This document shows positions 43,868-57,596 of a stretch of DNA of 64,000 nt, piece after piece. A program made the position numbers and the translations under genes. Within the stretch, counting starts at the first letter, position 1; each line of letters opens with the position of its first letter. Source of the stretch: Madurella fahalii (Eukaryota; Ascomycota; Sordariomycetes; Sordariales); contig CM056878.1 of the NCBI GenBank assembly GCA_029876055.1, positions 1,798,001 through 1,862,000 of the forward strand. The letters run 5' to 3'. The notes beneath the pieces are model-generated. The model made no database searches and was not told the DNA's origin. It saw only the letters and a list, made by a program, of their open reading frames with translations.

Positions 43868-46800
43868 GGCGGCGACTGATCCGGGCGCGGCACGGCTCAA
43901 TCAGCGTTGAGGTACAAAAGACGAAGTTGCAAGCGGTCAACTCTTCGGGGCTGTGATGGTTGGAAAGGGGTTGTTCAAACACAGCGTTAGGAGGGAAGTG
44001 CAAGCCGGTTTCCGCTCCACCTGCCCAGTTACGGGCTCGGGATTGGTGAGCCGGGCGGTGGCGTTGTCCGGCAGCCCCGTGTTGCGAGATCGATGAGGGT
44101 GGGTGGGGTCGTCGTCCAGGGTCAGCGAGTGAGAGGCACAAACAAGGGGAACGGTGACCGGACAAAGGAAGGGGTCCCCAACAGACCCGTGGACGGGCTT
44201 TGCCAGTTTCCTCCTGACCACCTAGCAGAGAGCCATTGAGGAGATGTGGGGATGTCGGTACTTTGTAGGCGATCAAAGGCCTAAGCGTGTGTATAAAAAA
44301 AAGCCGCACGCTGCCGGAGAAGCGATGATGATGTCGACGTCGCTGGCACGGTCTGTCCGGTTTTCCTAGTTGTCGGGTCGATCAAAGCGGGGAGCAGAAG
44401 AACGGGAGCACAGATATTTTGGGGCCTAGAACCTGGACCGTCTAAACCGGTTCTCGAAGCTGCTGATCTACCTCAGGGAGGGATCATGCTCTTTTTCCTA
44501 GAACGGACGAGGTGTGGCTAAAAGATGCAGGGTCGACCGCCAAGATACCGATAGCGACCGAGTTGTCCGCGTGTCAAAAGCCAAAACGACGAAACGGCGA
44601 AACGACGAAACGACGAAACGACGAAACGTGGAGACGTGGAGACGTGGAGACGTGGAGAAACACCAAAAGTGACCTGGCAAACGAGAGTGGACCAAAGCGA
44701 GGGGAGAAAAAGACGGAAAGACGGAAAGAGAAGGCTGAGAGCGAAAACAAGGGAAGCGGGCTGTTCTCTGGATTTAATCCAATGGTGACTGCTTGTTCCA
44801 TTACTTACTGGAGCAAGACCTGAAAGCTGCTCGCACTATTGCCCATTCAAGCTAACGTTACCGGTTGGTCTGTTACCTCAGGGTAAGCCAGTGAAACTGC
44901 TAACCCAACCAGAGTGCAGCGGCTTCGGGGTGCTGTACTGCATGTACAGGAGTGCAATGCGACTAGGGATTGAGATGGAGCGGCGGGGCTCAACCTGACC
45001 CGGTAATTCCCAAGTACGGCGTCTTAGGAGTGTCGGAATACACCCGCAAGCAGCCGAAGCAAGCCCCTCGACCCGGCTGTTAGGTAGGCATTCCGCAAGC
45101 GCATATGATCAGCCTATCATGGCACAGTTGGCTTGTTCCGTGACTTGCAATCCTGCCCACGATTGGCTGTGGATGGTTGTCTGGTGAAGCCTTCCAGGAG
45201 GCTGTCTAAAACAACATGGAGAGGGTGGTGGGGGTGCCCAGGGTCTTATCTTATCTCCGTGTGGTCTTGAACCCCAGGAATTGTGTCGTCTCTGGAACTA
45301 TCGTAGCAGACATGATTTCCTCAGCGTTCTGAAATCATATATTCGGTAGATGTACAATGGTGGTCAGAAATTTGAGCCCATCACAGACGCTTCTCTGCGG
45401 CAAGAAAATCCCTTTGCTGATTCGCGCAGTGTAATCACCCCAATCCGGACACCCTTCCATATTTATTGGCTTGCCTACTTGACCCCGGCAGTCTTGGTGT
45501 TGCCAAGTTGACCCCAATTGTGCCGCAGTTGGGCGGCTGCGGTTCAAAAGATAATGCAGGGTCTTGCCGGAGTGTGCACCCGCACCCGGGCACGAAGCAG
45601 CTTGCGAGCTCTCGTGTGTTACCGTATCTACCTTGACCATACTCGATTCCGTCCTATCGAGCTTAGCTACTTATCTACTAAATGATAATCTTTGCATTTT
45701 TCTCCTATCCTTTCCCTCTTCCATATCTCCCTTCCGAAGCCAAGTATTCTTAGGTACGGTCATGTTCTGCGGGGACACGGCTGATTCGTCCGGGTTGTTA
45801 GCATCGTTGTGTAACTCTTCGTTGAGCCGCGAATCAGGTAAGGATAGGGGTCCAGTAAGCTCATGGGATCTGCGTACAGTACACTACAGGGTTTGATGTC
45901 CAATTACCGTACATGCACTGTACATTACAATAGAGCAGTCATGCTGGCCTTGGGGCAGTGAAGCACTAGAACACTTCTGCGGCAATTAGGAATATGAGAG
46001 GGGTGGGGGGAGGAGGGGAGGTTGTTAAGGTCCGCTGACATGACTCGCAGTGAACGCCCTCTCATCTGACCGATGTTCTTGTAGGGCCAGGGAAGAAGAA
46101 ACAATGGGATTTGGCCACGAGGTCAGGCCGGCACAGCGAACTGCCTAGGTAACTTGTTTCGCTCCAGCAGCGGGGAGTACGGGACGTCTGGTGGCCGACA
46201 ACCGGCACCCACACCCAGTGGCTGTAGACTGTTTCACCAGGGAAGGCCGGCACGCAAGCCGACCGTAACGGGGGATTTTACCCCGGGCGGAACCAGCGCC
46301 AAAGGGTCGGCAGTGGGGTCCAGATTTTGGCGACAGTGCCGACCTCCTCCCGCGCCTTCACTTCCTTCCCCACCAACCGCTCCAAACCTGCCGCGATCGC
46401 ATTCTTCGTCGACCTGGCGCCGCTTCTGCTTGGCAAGGTGGAACTACCAGCTCTTCCCAAAGTTTGTGTGCACAAGGTGAGCACGTGTTGCGGCGGCCGA
46501 AGGCAGCTGACTTCATCACCCCGCCGGCAACCCTAGCCCCCGGGGTTCGGTAGCATGGGCTGTCGCCTGACGGGGAGGTGGCTTCGCGAACGGGTACGGG
46601 CATATCGCACCACGCATATTTGTGTGGTGGTGCTCTGAGTTGAGTTGTTGCCTGTGCTGGTTACGAAAGGGCGGGAAATACCACAACACACCACCGGTTC
46701 CCGTATGCAAGGCATGCCGGGTGATCAAGGTCAAAAGCCGGTTCCTGTACGGATCATTTGTTGAGCGCCGAGTTTGGCGCAGGTAAATGCACCCCACGGC

Positions 46801-48677
46801 GGGCGGCGGCGTCCTAGGCCCGCTCCATGACTGGCATCATACACCCCACACTCTGTCTTGCGGCAATGGCGAGAACTCTGCGCAGCCAAGGCGCCTGAAC
46901 TCGGCTCCCAAAGGTAGGCAATGATCATCAAAAGCAGGGTGCGGTACGGTCTGCACGATGACCTCGTCAGACGATCGGTGCCAGAATGCTCTCGGCGCGG
47001 TTCGCCGCTGCTGGAAGCCGCCGGCGACGGGACCAGTGGGCAACGGCGAGATGCTAGTCAGTGAGACTCGTGTGAAAACGAATGGATCGAACAATCAGAG
47101 GCCTAAACAAGGGTCAAAACAATGCATGTCTGATCATTCCTTCCGTACATGGCTGCCGTCTTTCCGGCCAGTATTTCACATGGGTCCGAAGTTGGAGGGC
47201 AACGGATCGAAAATGCGAAGAGAGAGGCCGGGGTCACAGTACGCGGGCTGCGTGCTCAGACTGTGGTGTCTCGGTTTCGATGCTAGTGTTGTGAGGCGGT
47301 CCGATCCATCGTTCGTCGACCAAAGGCACAACGGCCAATCCCGGAAGACTGCACCACACAGGAACCTCATGGCAACTCTGAGAGTAAAAGGTGGAAGCCT
47401 GACGGAGCAACGGCCCGTCGTGGTAAACGGAGAACAAGAAATGGATGGGTTTTGTCAGCGAGTTTAGCAGCACGGCTGAGAAAACAAACCACTGACAACA
47501 ACGAAGCCATGTTTTTCCCGTACAATGATTCATTGTGTTTACGTTGTTGATGCCTGCCCTGGCTGCTATGGCCTCAGGTCAATCAGGGCCTGGTCGGTAC
47601 TGTGTGAACACTGTGCTTCGTTTGGGCCAGCTCGCCGGCCCATCGTTGCTCATCATGCATCCAAAGGCTGGGGGGTTTTGGGATATGCCGCTAAATATCG
47701 GCGAACCTGGCAACTGACAGGTCAAGCCTGCCCAAGCTGTTTGGGTTTTAAGCCTCAAATTTCTGTAAGATTCTTTTAGGCGGCATTCACGTGCGGTTTT
47801 GGGCTGTGCTATCATCTACTGGAAACCTGATATCTGACTGGACCGTCATCCGCGAGACCGCGAAAGGTGAAGGAAGGGAGAAAAAAAAAAAAGTTGACGA
47901 GCCCACCATCCCGCAGCGTGCTGGATAACGGCGCATCATCCTCCCGCAGATACTCAACGCATTCTAACCGCAAAGTTGTTCGCCCGTTAATCCGCCGAAG
48001 CCGATACGGTTGCTTCCTAGGTTGGGGGTAGCCAAAGATCGCCCAACCGGCCGTTTCAACCCGCGCTTACAGTTCTTTATTATCAATCGGCAACCCCGCC
48101 AACCGACGGTCCCTCATCGACGCACTCGAACAAGGCGCCACTCGGCCACGCATCTCTTGGCCAGAGGAATACCGCACATTCCCCTCTGTTGTTTCCTCTA
48201 GCCTGGCCAGACACTGACCACGCCAATTATGCTCGGGATAGATGGTGGGGACTTGGACAATGGTTGGTAGATACCTCGGCTCGACAGCCAAAAGTGCTTC
48301 TCCGTCAAGCTTTGTGCTGACCAAAGGCATGGTGCGCTCATGGCAGGCGACGATACACGACACGATGTCGAGGCCCGCGGTAGGGCGAGGCTTGTGCCAG
48401 CCTTGCAGATTCCCAAGAACAGAAGCACCGGAAATCTCGGTGTCATGGCCGATAGCCCCGAAAAGGCTCGGATCCGTTTCTCGTTCGATGCCGGCGTGGC
48501 CGCCTCGGAATATGACACAATGTCAAGGTCAGCCTGGGGTAGCGGGGGAGGCCGTAATTGTCTAGTCTGCCCTTAGAAGCTGCCGTTGCGCTGTCAGACA
48601 ACTGCCTCGGCCGGCGTGTTTCGCTGCTCTTCATGGCCCCGATGCTGACACGGCCATGTTCTCTTAGGAGTTCCATC
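43868..48677. other. 4.8 kb intergenic region between divergent genes
   Basis: Promoter regions of the F-box/LRR gene and the PAS kinase gene. No gene supported. Notable element: an 8-bp minisatellite at 44586-44657 with related units near 44709-44732. An A-run occurs at 47881-47892. An acceptor-like TTCTCTTAG at 48660-48668, 9 bases before the PAS kinase ATG, would allow a 5'-leader intron. Confidence 0.45.
44586..44657. repeat. Compound 8-bp minisatellite
   Basis: Nine consecutive 8-bp units: five of type ACGACGAA (the second is ACGGCGAA) at 44586-44625, then four identical ACGTGGAG at 44626-44657. The shared AC start and unbroken 8-bp phase suggest a common origin. Two AGACGGAA units with the same period lie about 50 bp further on (44709-44724). 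Confidence 0.95.
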
Positions 48678-51600
48678 ATGACCGATCATGACCGCGGTTT
48701 GGGCCTGTCTGGGCTTCGGCGCATACGTCAGCAACACAATCCGATGCGTACCCCGACCATGCCTTCGTCGTCGAGCCGGACGCCCTCGATAGGAACTCTC
48801 ACAAGGTCATCATCTCTCTCAGTGATGGTAGAATCGCACGGTCACTCCATCCCCCTATCCCCTGGCCCAAGTTCTCCGGCGTTTACTGAAGACCTCTCCC
48901 GTTTCCCGTCCGAGTCGCTGCATTCATTCTCGTTTGCCCACCAGTCCGAGGACCTAATACACAACCGCCAGGCTGTCCTGAAGCGGTCGATAGAGTTCAT
49001 GAAGGACCGGATGGGATGGTCAGTTGCTTCGAGCGCAGCGATGGCCAGCGCCCAAGCACGGGTTACGGGGGACGTGGAGACGCAGAACATGCTCGACCTG
49101 CTAGCCAAGGCGCACCTGGTAGGGGCCGGCAATATCCCAAACGGAGACCCTAGCTTCCCCACAGGGCCGTTGAGCGGACCAGCGGCTATCTCGGATGAGA
49201 ATGTGTTTGAGAAGGTGTTTGTGCCAAGGACAGCGAGCCCCGAACCCATCGACAGGACTCCCCTCATATCCCCAACTGCAGCGACACCGGCACCAGCGGT
49301 TAGCGATATTCGAGGTTCCCGGCAGGATGTGTCAGTTTCGGCGTCAGCCGCTCCGTCCCAGTCACCTCCTCGTGGGGGGTTGGTTGAGTCGGAGGGTTCT
49401 TCAAGGACACCAACTAACGAAAGCCGAACAACGGCGCAGACCTCCCCGCCGCTTTCGAGGCGGCCCAGCGCTTTAAAGCGGACCATGACGGATACTGTCC
49501 AGGTCTCGGTACAGCAGAAGCTTATAGACGTCATGGCGCAGCCCTTTCTTGCCGTCGAGCTCCCGCAGCCTGAGCCCAGGTCCGCACAGCCCTTCCCCTC
49601 CGCCTTTAACCAACCGCCCGCCGTGCCCTCCGGTGTACACGGCCACCACCTAACGAGGTGGGTGCCCGCGGCACAAGCAATCTTCACCACCGAGTCGAAG
49701 CCCCCATGGACGATACTAGCTGCGAACGACCTCGCTTGTCTGTTGTTCGGCGTCACAAAGGCCGAGGTCCGGAAGATGGGCATCCTGGAGGTGGTGCAGG
49801 AGGAAAGGAGAGCTTGGCTAGTGCGCAAGTTGCAGAAAGGAATCCACGATGACGCTGGTGACGGTTCAGAGAGCGAAATCTCCCAGCCGACTCCTGCCGT
49901 GCAGTCGTCAAGTCTGCTTGGCGCCCGCGCGGGCGGGATTACGGCGAAGCTCCTGAGCAAGCCGAACTCGAGGTCGCAGACGCCCAAGAACGGCAGGCGA
50001 CCAGCAACCATCCACAGTGGCGATCCGAAGCCGCCGAAACCCGGGCACGCTCATCACACCAGCAGCAAGTCTAGGGGTGTGCTGCTCTGCGGAGACGTTG
50101 TCCCGATTCAGGTAAGTTACGCATCTAGCCAGAAGGGAGAGATGTCATGCAGTTGACTAATTGTCGGTTTAGAAACGAAACGGTGCGACCGGCTCCGCCA
50201 GCCTGTGGGTTAAGGAGAAGCGGGTTGGTTTGATCTGGGTTCTGGAAGAGATCCACGAGGATGTTGCGTACGTAGATGTCGACGAAGACGGGAACGTAAC
50301 CAAGCTCTCAGGTGCTCTGGGCCCGATCTGGGGGAATGAGAACCTCCAGCCCGGCTTGGATATCGGCAGGCTAATCCCTCGGATTCCCCGTCAAGGTTTC
50401 GATCCACGCTTCGGAGAGATCGACTACAGGGAAATTGCCAAAAAACGGTACTATACGTGTCGCAACTGCGATAGAATCAACATCCCGGCGACGGTGGAGC
50501 AGGTCAGGGGTACCACCGAGCTGCGCGTGTCGAGTTTCCCGCACATAGCCGGTATCGTTGTGGTCTGTCCCGTGACACTAACCATCAAGAGCTCGAATTC
50601 CGTCTTCTGCAGCGCGCTCTTCGGCCACGAGAAGCCGGACGGCATGTCAATCAGCAGCTTGGTGCCCAACTTTGACAAGGTCTTGCGCATTCTTACCGAC
50701 GAGGACGGCATCCACCTCGTTGACGGCATTGTTATCCCGGAGCACTCCTTTAGAAAGGCTGCGGCTTTTGTCGCGCTGAAGGAGGGCCAACCGGATGCTG
50801 CCACGGGATTTCTCCGACCCGAGGGTCTTCCAGCTCGGCACCGCGATGGATCCGAACTCAAAATTGACATACAGATGCGGGTGGTGAAAAGCGAAAAGCA
50901 AGTCCCGCTGCGCGACGAAGCAGTGATAGAGGGTAGCGACGAGGAGTCCCCGTGCGGCGAGTCGAGTGACAAGTTCGTCGTGCCACAGTCAGAAATGGTT
51001 TATGCGCTCTGGATTACATATTCCAGACACCTACACGCCACACGGACGAACCTAGGGGTTGCATCGCCGCTGCTCTCTGGTATGGCTACCCCTCTGCACC
51101 AGCCATCACCGGGGCAGACGCCCGCCCACACGCCGCTGGAAATACAATCCGACTCGGACGAGTCACACAAGGAGGAATCGACGGCTTCTTCGCTGGCGCG
51201 GCAGATAAAAGAGGTCGCCCTCACGGCTGCCGCCAAGATAACTGGCTCGCAACGGGCGCCCGAGCCGCAGAAAGAACAGGCCGTGGCTGCGAAGCCGGTA
51301 GAGCCACCGCACAAGAAGACCATCGACGACTTTGTCATCCTCGAGGAGATGGGCCAGGGCGCCTACGGCCAGGTCAAACTGGCGCGCTACCGCAGCACGG
51401 GCAAGAAGTGCGTGCTCAAGTACGTGACTAAGCGGCGGATTCTCGTCGACACCTGGACACGAGATCGACGGCTGGGTACGGTGCCGCTCGAGATCCACGT
51501 GCTCGACTACCTGCGCCGGGACGGGTTCAAACACCCCAACATTGTCGAGATGGAAGACTTCTTCGAGGACGACGTCAATTACTACATCGAGATGGTGCCG

Positions 51601-52197
51601 CACGGCCTGCCGGGCATGGACCTGTTTGACTACATTGAGCTGCGGGCAAACATGGATGAGCAGGAGAGCCGCAGCATCTTTGTGCAGGTGGCGAGGGCGA
51701 TCCATCACCTGCACACCAAGGCACTCGTGGTGCACCGCGATATCAAAGACGAGAATGTCATTCTCGACGGCGAGGGCCGTATCAAGCTGATCGATTTTGG
51801 AAGCGCGGCGTATATCAAGAGCGGACCTTTTGATGTATTTGTCGGTACTATCGGTAAGCCTCTTCTCCCTTTGCCCCCTCCTTTTCTACTTGCATTTTTT
51901 TCCACCGTCGGCTGACCGACTGGGGATACAGATTACGCCGCGCCCGAAGTGCTCGCGGGCAAGCCGTACGGTGGCAAGGAGCAAGATGTCTGGGCGCTCG
52001 GCATTCTCCTTTACACCATCATCTATAAGGAGAACCCGTTTTACAGCATTGACGAGATCATGGACCGCGACCTGCGCGTTCCGTACACCATCAGCGACGA
52101 CAGTATCGACCTGATCAGGAAGATGCTCAACCGCGACGTGTCGCAGCGGCTGGACATTGACCAAGTACTGGCCCATCCCTGGTGTCGGATGGAGTGA
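48678..52197 (+). CDS. PSK1: PAS-domain serine/threonine protein kinase (Psk1/Psk2-like)
   Basis: Exons 48678-50111, 50173-51853 and 51932-52197 give 1126 residues; introns of 61 nt (GTAAGT) and 78 nt (GTAAGC). Start chosen at MTDHDRGLGLSGL; an in-frame ATG at 48633 is an alternative. A Ser/Pro-rich N-terminus precedes a PAS region (about residues 335-395, WTILAANDLACLLFGVTKAEV) and a second PAS-like segment (SSNSVFCSALFGHEKPDGMSI). The kinase domain occupies about 864-1120: GQGAYGQV loop, VLKYV lysine, VVHRDIKDENV catalytic loop, IDFGSAAY, YAAPEVL joined across intron 2. A CRNCDRI Cys pair sits between the PAS regions. PAS kinases sense metabolic state; in yeast Psk1/Psk2 steer UDP-glucose partitioning, glycogen and translation. 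Confidence 0.95.
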
Positions 52198-55100
52198 TTG
52201 CTGGAGAAGGCGGCTGAGCCCCCGGGGGGAAGGGGTTGGGGTTGAGGTCGGGAGAGGTTGACGACTTTGGGAGATGCATTATCCCCAAGAAGGGAACGTA
52301 TTGTGCTGGCTAAGTGGGGTTAGCATTGGGCGGGATGACAGGTGAGTGCGCGGGTGGTTGGAAGGCAGCAGCTTTGCCTTGCGAAGCGAAGCAAGGCAGG
52401 CATACTGGGCTATAAAAAGCGGATGAACTCATGGAAGGTTGGTTTCGGCTTTGGAGGAGAGCGTTTTTTTTTCTTTTCTTTTCTTTTTTTTTTTTTTGGC
52501 TTCTATTTTCCTTTTTCAGTTTGGGCGGCTGCATCATTGGTGACGGCGTACTTTACTCATGTCGTACATGTTCCTGCATGGTTTGATAAGACGAGACAAG
52601 AGGTTATGATACCGATTTCGTTTTCTTTCTAAAGACATTGCTCTTGTTGTTTGGTTAACTGGTGAGTGAAACCAAGGAAAGAGAAGAGAGGGCAAAGTTT
52701 GCTGAATGCTGTATGAGACGAGATATGAGGTATACGCACACATAAACATACTATATATATACAAGAAGCCACAGTTTGTTTTCAAAATCCCACTGCCATG
52801 CTCGTCTCTTTTGGCTATACGTTTCTCGAACAACTTCCTAACTCAAGGTCAATGACTGTAGTCACTATCAGCCCTCGATTGGCAGCCACAGTTTCGGCAC
52901 TTAGTATATATCTATAGGCCGTATTTATCTCCATAGACGGAATTAGCTAGTTAAACTTGCATTACAAATATAGTACTAGTTAGTTCAAAGTTACTACGAA
53001 CAGTTCCATATCCTATATTAAGTTGGGGAAAACCGCCTCCAGAAACCTGGGACCCCACTGACAGGGGAAAGGTTACTGGGACGACGCTCTGGAGGCTGGG
53101 TCTTGCAGGGAACCCGGTTTTATTTCAAGTTGTATCTCAAGTAAAGCCATCTGGATCATTGATCCTTGACAAGACATCCAATTCCACACCTTTTCCTACA
53201 GGTATTGTATTACGCGGTAAAAGAGAACCGTACTGTCCTGCAGCGCTTGGGGTGTAGCCCGCCATGAGTGACTGCTCAGGGGCCATCCACGGCGTGTATA
53301 AGAACCTGAGCAATCATCAAGTTTTCACTCAATGGGTTTACCTTGTTTTGTGTCACCATGCGAGTGTTTATGCAGTGTCTACTCCAGAGTCATATCCGAC
53401 GTTCTAAGTATTATCCGTTACGGGACCCTAGACCCAGACTCCGTAAAATATTGTTCGCTCAGTTTGAGAGCTTTCCATGCGTGAGGGGCTGGCCAAAGCC
53501 GGCCAGCAGATGATGAGAGGAGCTTTAGGTTTGCAAGCCTAGACAGACGAAGAACAGGAAGGTAATCAACTGAGCGAGGCGGTCACAGTTCGCATGACTA
53601 GTTAGGCTATCAGGGGGTTAACGGGGGCCACATGAAAGAATGAAGGAACCGACTAGCAGGGTACGAAGCCAGAGAAGAAACATGTAGGAACGATGTCATA
53701 GGGTTAACAGCAGAGTGTCCTTTCATTTCTGTCGGAGAACAGATTACCGAAACATGGTTGAGGGACTAACTGGACGGCATCCTGTTTAGGTGTCTCGCAA
53801 GCCTGCTTCCTCGTTGGCCACGAATTGAAACCGAGATTCCTCTGCTGGCACTCCAGAAGGAAACTTGGGCCTGCAAACGCGACGTCATTTCTGGGGCCGG
53901 ATCCGGGGACTTCTTAAGGGCTTGGCTTGGTTGCTCCTCGACAGCAGGCGCAGAGCCTGAGAGCGGCGGCTCAGTACAGTACCACGCACCGCACAGACAG
54001 GCTCTACCACATTTAGCACGAGGCAGTTCGGGCAGAAATGAGCCTCTTACACGCCACACTGGCCTGCAGTTCATTTCCTGCAGTGGGTACTTTGGTCATG
54101 GCCAGAGGCTCCTTCCCATATATCAAAAATATCGGTATAATTACTTCGTAATACCTCGAGCGGCGTTTCTTGATAGGTGCAGAGTCGTGCAAGATTCGAT
54201 ATCTGCCTGTGCCCAGCATTCAACCCAGCTCCCCGTCTCAAGATCGCGTGATAGTACGCCGCAGTTGATGACCGAGGACAGGTAGCGCAATAGCGGAAGA
54301 GGCTGGAAGATTGGTGTATGATACGGGGGGGATATTGGGAGAGCGGGGGCAGCCGTCTTACCTCCTCGGCTCCTCCTTCCATACCTACCTGATTTTCATC
54401 AATTTACTACTCCCCTACGACAGTCTCCAGTAACCCCATCATAAATCTGGCGTCGCGACCCCGCAAGGCTCATTTTCTGCTTTGCCGCCCAGAAGATGCG
54501 AGAAGTAGGGGATTTCTAGCCCACCAGTCAAATCTCGGAGACATCATGCATGCAGTGACCGCTACGTAATTGACTCGATGAAGAGAGAGACCGGCCAAAC
54601 TCGCGATGCAAGGCGACCTTGAAGATTAGCCTGAGCGCATCAATAGCTCTATGATCACACCAGAAGCGTGCCCATCAAGGCTCTCTGCAGGTGCAAGTGA
54701 CGTGTGGCCTGGCGATGTCGGCTCACAAGAGTCACAATCCAGTCTGCCCGCTGCCCGCTGCCGGCAGCCGCGCTAACAGCTGCAGTTCTGAGTCCGAATT
54801 GAGTAATGGAGACCGAGACTTAGTAATGGCAACAGAAAGGGGCCGGTCGTTGTCCTGCAACTTCCCCCGCCTTGCCCTTTGCTTTACCTAACCCTATCTG
54901 CAAGCTCGTGCAGGCTCAAATAATTGGCATAGGTTTTTCATTGTGCCTCTGGGGAATGGTGTCCCAACGCCGTCAAGAAACCGAGGACCATAATCAAAGT
55001 TTTACCCCTATTGGCTGATTTGTTCATCTCTCAGAAGGTACAGTATGTATCCCTGAGGGTGCGTTGCGGACGTCTCCACGACCGTATATGTCACCTCCAG

Positions 55101-56692
55101 GTTCACAGTGCCACGTCAACGCAAGGTGTTGCCTTGAAATGAATCTGATACATTTTACCATATGCATTCTTCAGCTCAACGCACATGTACCACCTTCGAG
55201 CGAGCATTGTGCTTTGGCGCCCTCACTGTTTTCTTCACGAGCCTTAAGGTCATAGGGCCTACTAGGCTAACGTCGAGGTTCTGCGCCGAACCTTTGATTA
55301 CATAATCTGTCGCAAAGTCCGTTTTAAGACTTGTCCAGGAACGACCCCGATAAGGTCACAGCCTCCAGTGAGAACAGAGCCTAAAGATAGCTAAGATAGT
55401 GGTCTAGGTAGTATGGAGCAAGTGATTCTCTTCAGGGAGATATGGTGTTGAATAGATTAATATTATCGTAATAGGATTGGTTTTGCGTTATTAAACTACT
55501 TTCCATTTGCTTTTTCTTTCTTTTTTTAGGTTCTATAGATTTTGCTTATTTTTGTTTTCATTTTTTTACACTCCATTGAATTATAAATAGCTTCGGATCA
55601 CTCGACGGATGCATACACTGTTCGCTGCTCAAGAACCTAAATTAAAGCTCCTTATTTATAATTACCTAGCTATCGTTTTTTAGGGCGCTCAGCGGAATGG
55701 TGTAGAAACACACATCTACACCCATATACCTATCAAAACAAAGGGGAGGGCAAAGACAGCCGAATGCCAGGCAGACATACAAAATGGGACAAATCAAGCC
55801 AGGCGACACAGCAGCAAATCGGATCCCTGCAGCCCAAACAAGGTCAAAACAACATGTGTAGATACAGCTCCTTCTGATCGGAGAAACTGTTTCCCACGTA
55901 AGGAAAGATCTTCAACTGAACTTGTAGCAAGCAGTGCCGAATTAGATGTCCTGCCTGAAGAGCAATGGCCAGGACAGCCCTACGTACGTATGGTGCAAAT
56001 TAAGATGGGTCTTCAACGAGTTCCAGCCCCCGGAGCGTCATCCCAGTAAGTGCACCCCCCCCTCCCCAGCTCATCAGTATGTCTATATACTGCGTTGTCG
56101 CATTATAGTAGGAGGACCGCTTTGTAACCCTGCCCTAGACATTAAGCGTTGACACCAACAGTAATAATGAAACTCTTAGATATATATATATATGACGGAG
56201 ATTACGTGCCGTTGGTAGTAAAAACCTGTGGTGTTCAATTTAATACAGGCCAATGGATAGCTAGCTGCCTAGTTCAAGATGTATTATACGGTGGCAAAAC
56301 CGTGGGGAGGGAAAAAGGACTGTGAAATCTGGAGCAGAAGTCCCCCAAGTAAGGCAGATTCACTTGCAGAAGAGGAAATATTGACAGCAATTAGGGGAAA
56401 TAAGCGAACGGAAAGAACGAGCAAGGTATCTTCCCTCGCCGTCCGCACCTAAAACCTGGGATCCGTCAACGCATCCACCCTCCGAGGCAAATACACGCGC
56501 AGTCCGCGATATATTGCAATGATAAAAGAAGAGGAAATGGTATGTAAGAAAAGAAGACCCTAGAAATTTTCCGCAAAGACAAGCCCCAGCGACGCAACAG
56601 GACGAAGAAGGAAGAAGAAAACAACCCACTCACCACCGCACCCCGCCAATCCCGTTCCCAATCATTCCCAGCGACCTCTCGACAACGAGCGC
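52198..56692. other. 4.5 kb convergent intergenic region with AT-rich islands
   Basis: Between the PAS kinase and pheromone-receptor 3' ends. No gene supported. A T/CT-rich tract is at 52466-52498. Sequence around 52880-53010 and 55430-55680 is clearly more AT-rich than elsewhere, with many TA steps, and might be decayed, RIP-affected repeat DNA; no transposon domain is visible. A TA microsatellite is at 56180-56193. Confidence 0.45.
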
Positions 56693-57564
56693 CTAACTCG
56701 CAGCGGAAAGCCGCCCACCCGGAGGACCACCACCACCTCTACCACCACCACCACCACCATCACCATCAGGACCAACCTCCGTCGTCGACCTCGCAATCCT
56801 CGTCTCCACCCTCACCCCACCGCGATACTCTCCCCCGACGGCCGCGGCAGTACTGCCATCGCCGTCATGGCCATCGTTCGACCACACCCGCGTATCCACC
56901 CCGACCCGGGCCGGCCGTTGAGCCGTACCACTACCACCACTACCACCACTACCACCACTACCACCACTACCACCACTACCACCACTACCACCACTACCAC
57001 CACTACCACCGCTGCCACCGCTCTCCTCCCAAGGCTGTTGGTCTCGGCTGCGTGAGGTCAGTGGCAGGGAGTCCTTCCGCGCCGCCTTGCGGGACGACGA
57101 CGAGAAGGAAGAGGAAGAGGAGGATAATGAAGGGGAATGAGGGTGGTGGTGGTGGTGGTGGTTGTGGTGGCGCGAAGAGGGGAGGATGGATAGGCTGGGC
57201 ATGGCGACGAAGGGGTTGCGGCTTCGTCCTCCGGCTGCGCGGTGCTCGATCCTGGCTGTGGCGGAGTCGAGTTGGGTGGGGGCGAGGTCTGGCCAGGGGT
57301 TATTATCGTTGCTGTTGCTGTTGCTGTGAGGGTTCTGGTGGGTGGGCGAGCGAGGGGGGATGGCGGCCTCTGGGCGGTGTTGGAGGGCGCCGCAACCTTT
57401 TTCGGGGTCGGGGAGGACCTGGGTTTGGGTTGGGGAGGGGAGGAGCGGCTTCTCCGAGCGGCTTGAGAGAGAGCGGTGCTCGGCTGTGGGGAGGATGTGG
57501 CTGTCGGTGTCTTTGCGGGTTGAATTGGTGCGGCTTTTGATTGGTTTTGGTTAGCATGGGTTGG

Positions 57565-57596
<32 letters not shown>

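Noticed and set aside
48842..50011. 389-codon minus-strand open frame opposite the PAS kinase exon 1
   Set aside because: The plus strand carries the PAS kinase with correct splice joins; the antisense frame has no domain.
56936..57018. CRISPR-like regular repeat
   Set aside because: Simple 9-bp coding repeat without spacers, in a eukaryotic genome.
57058..57540. Alternative reading of receptor exon 3 in the frame that continues directly from exon 2
   Set aside because: That frame is Pro/Ser/Thr low-complexity without conserved tail motifs. The donor phase (GG) plus acceptor (C) leads to the other frame, which is continuous to a stop and looks like a real tail.
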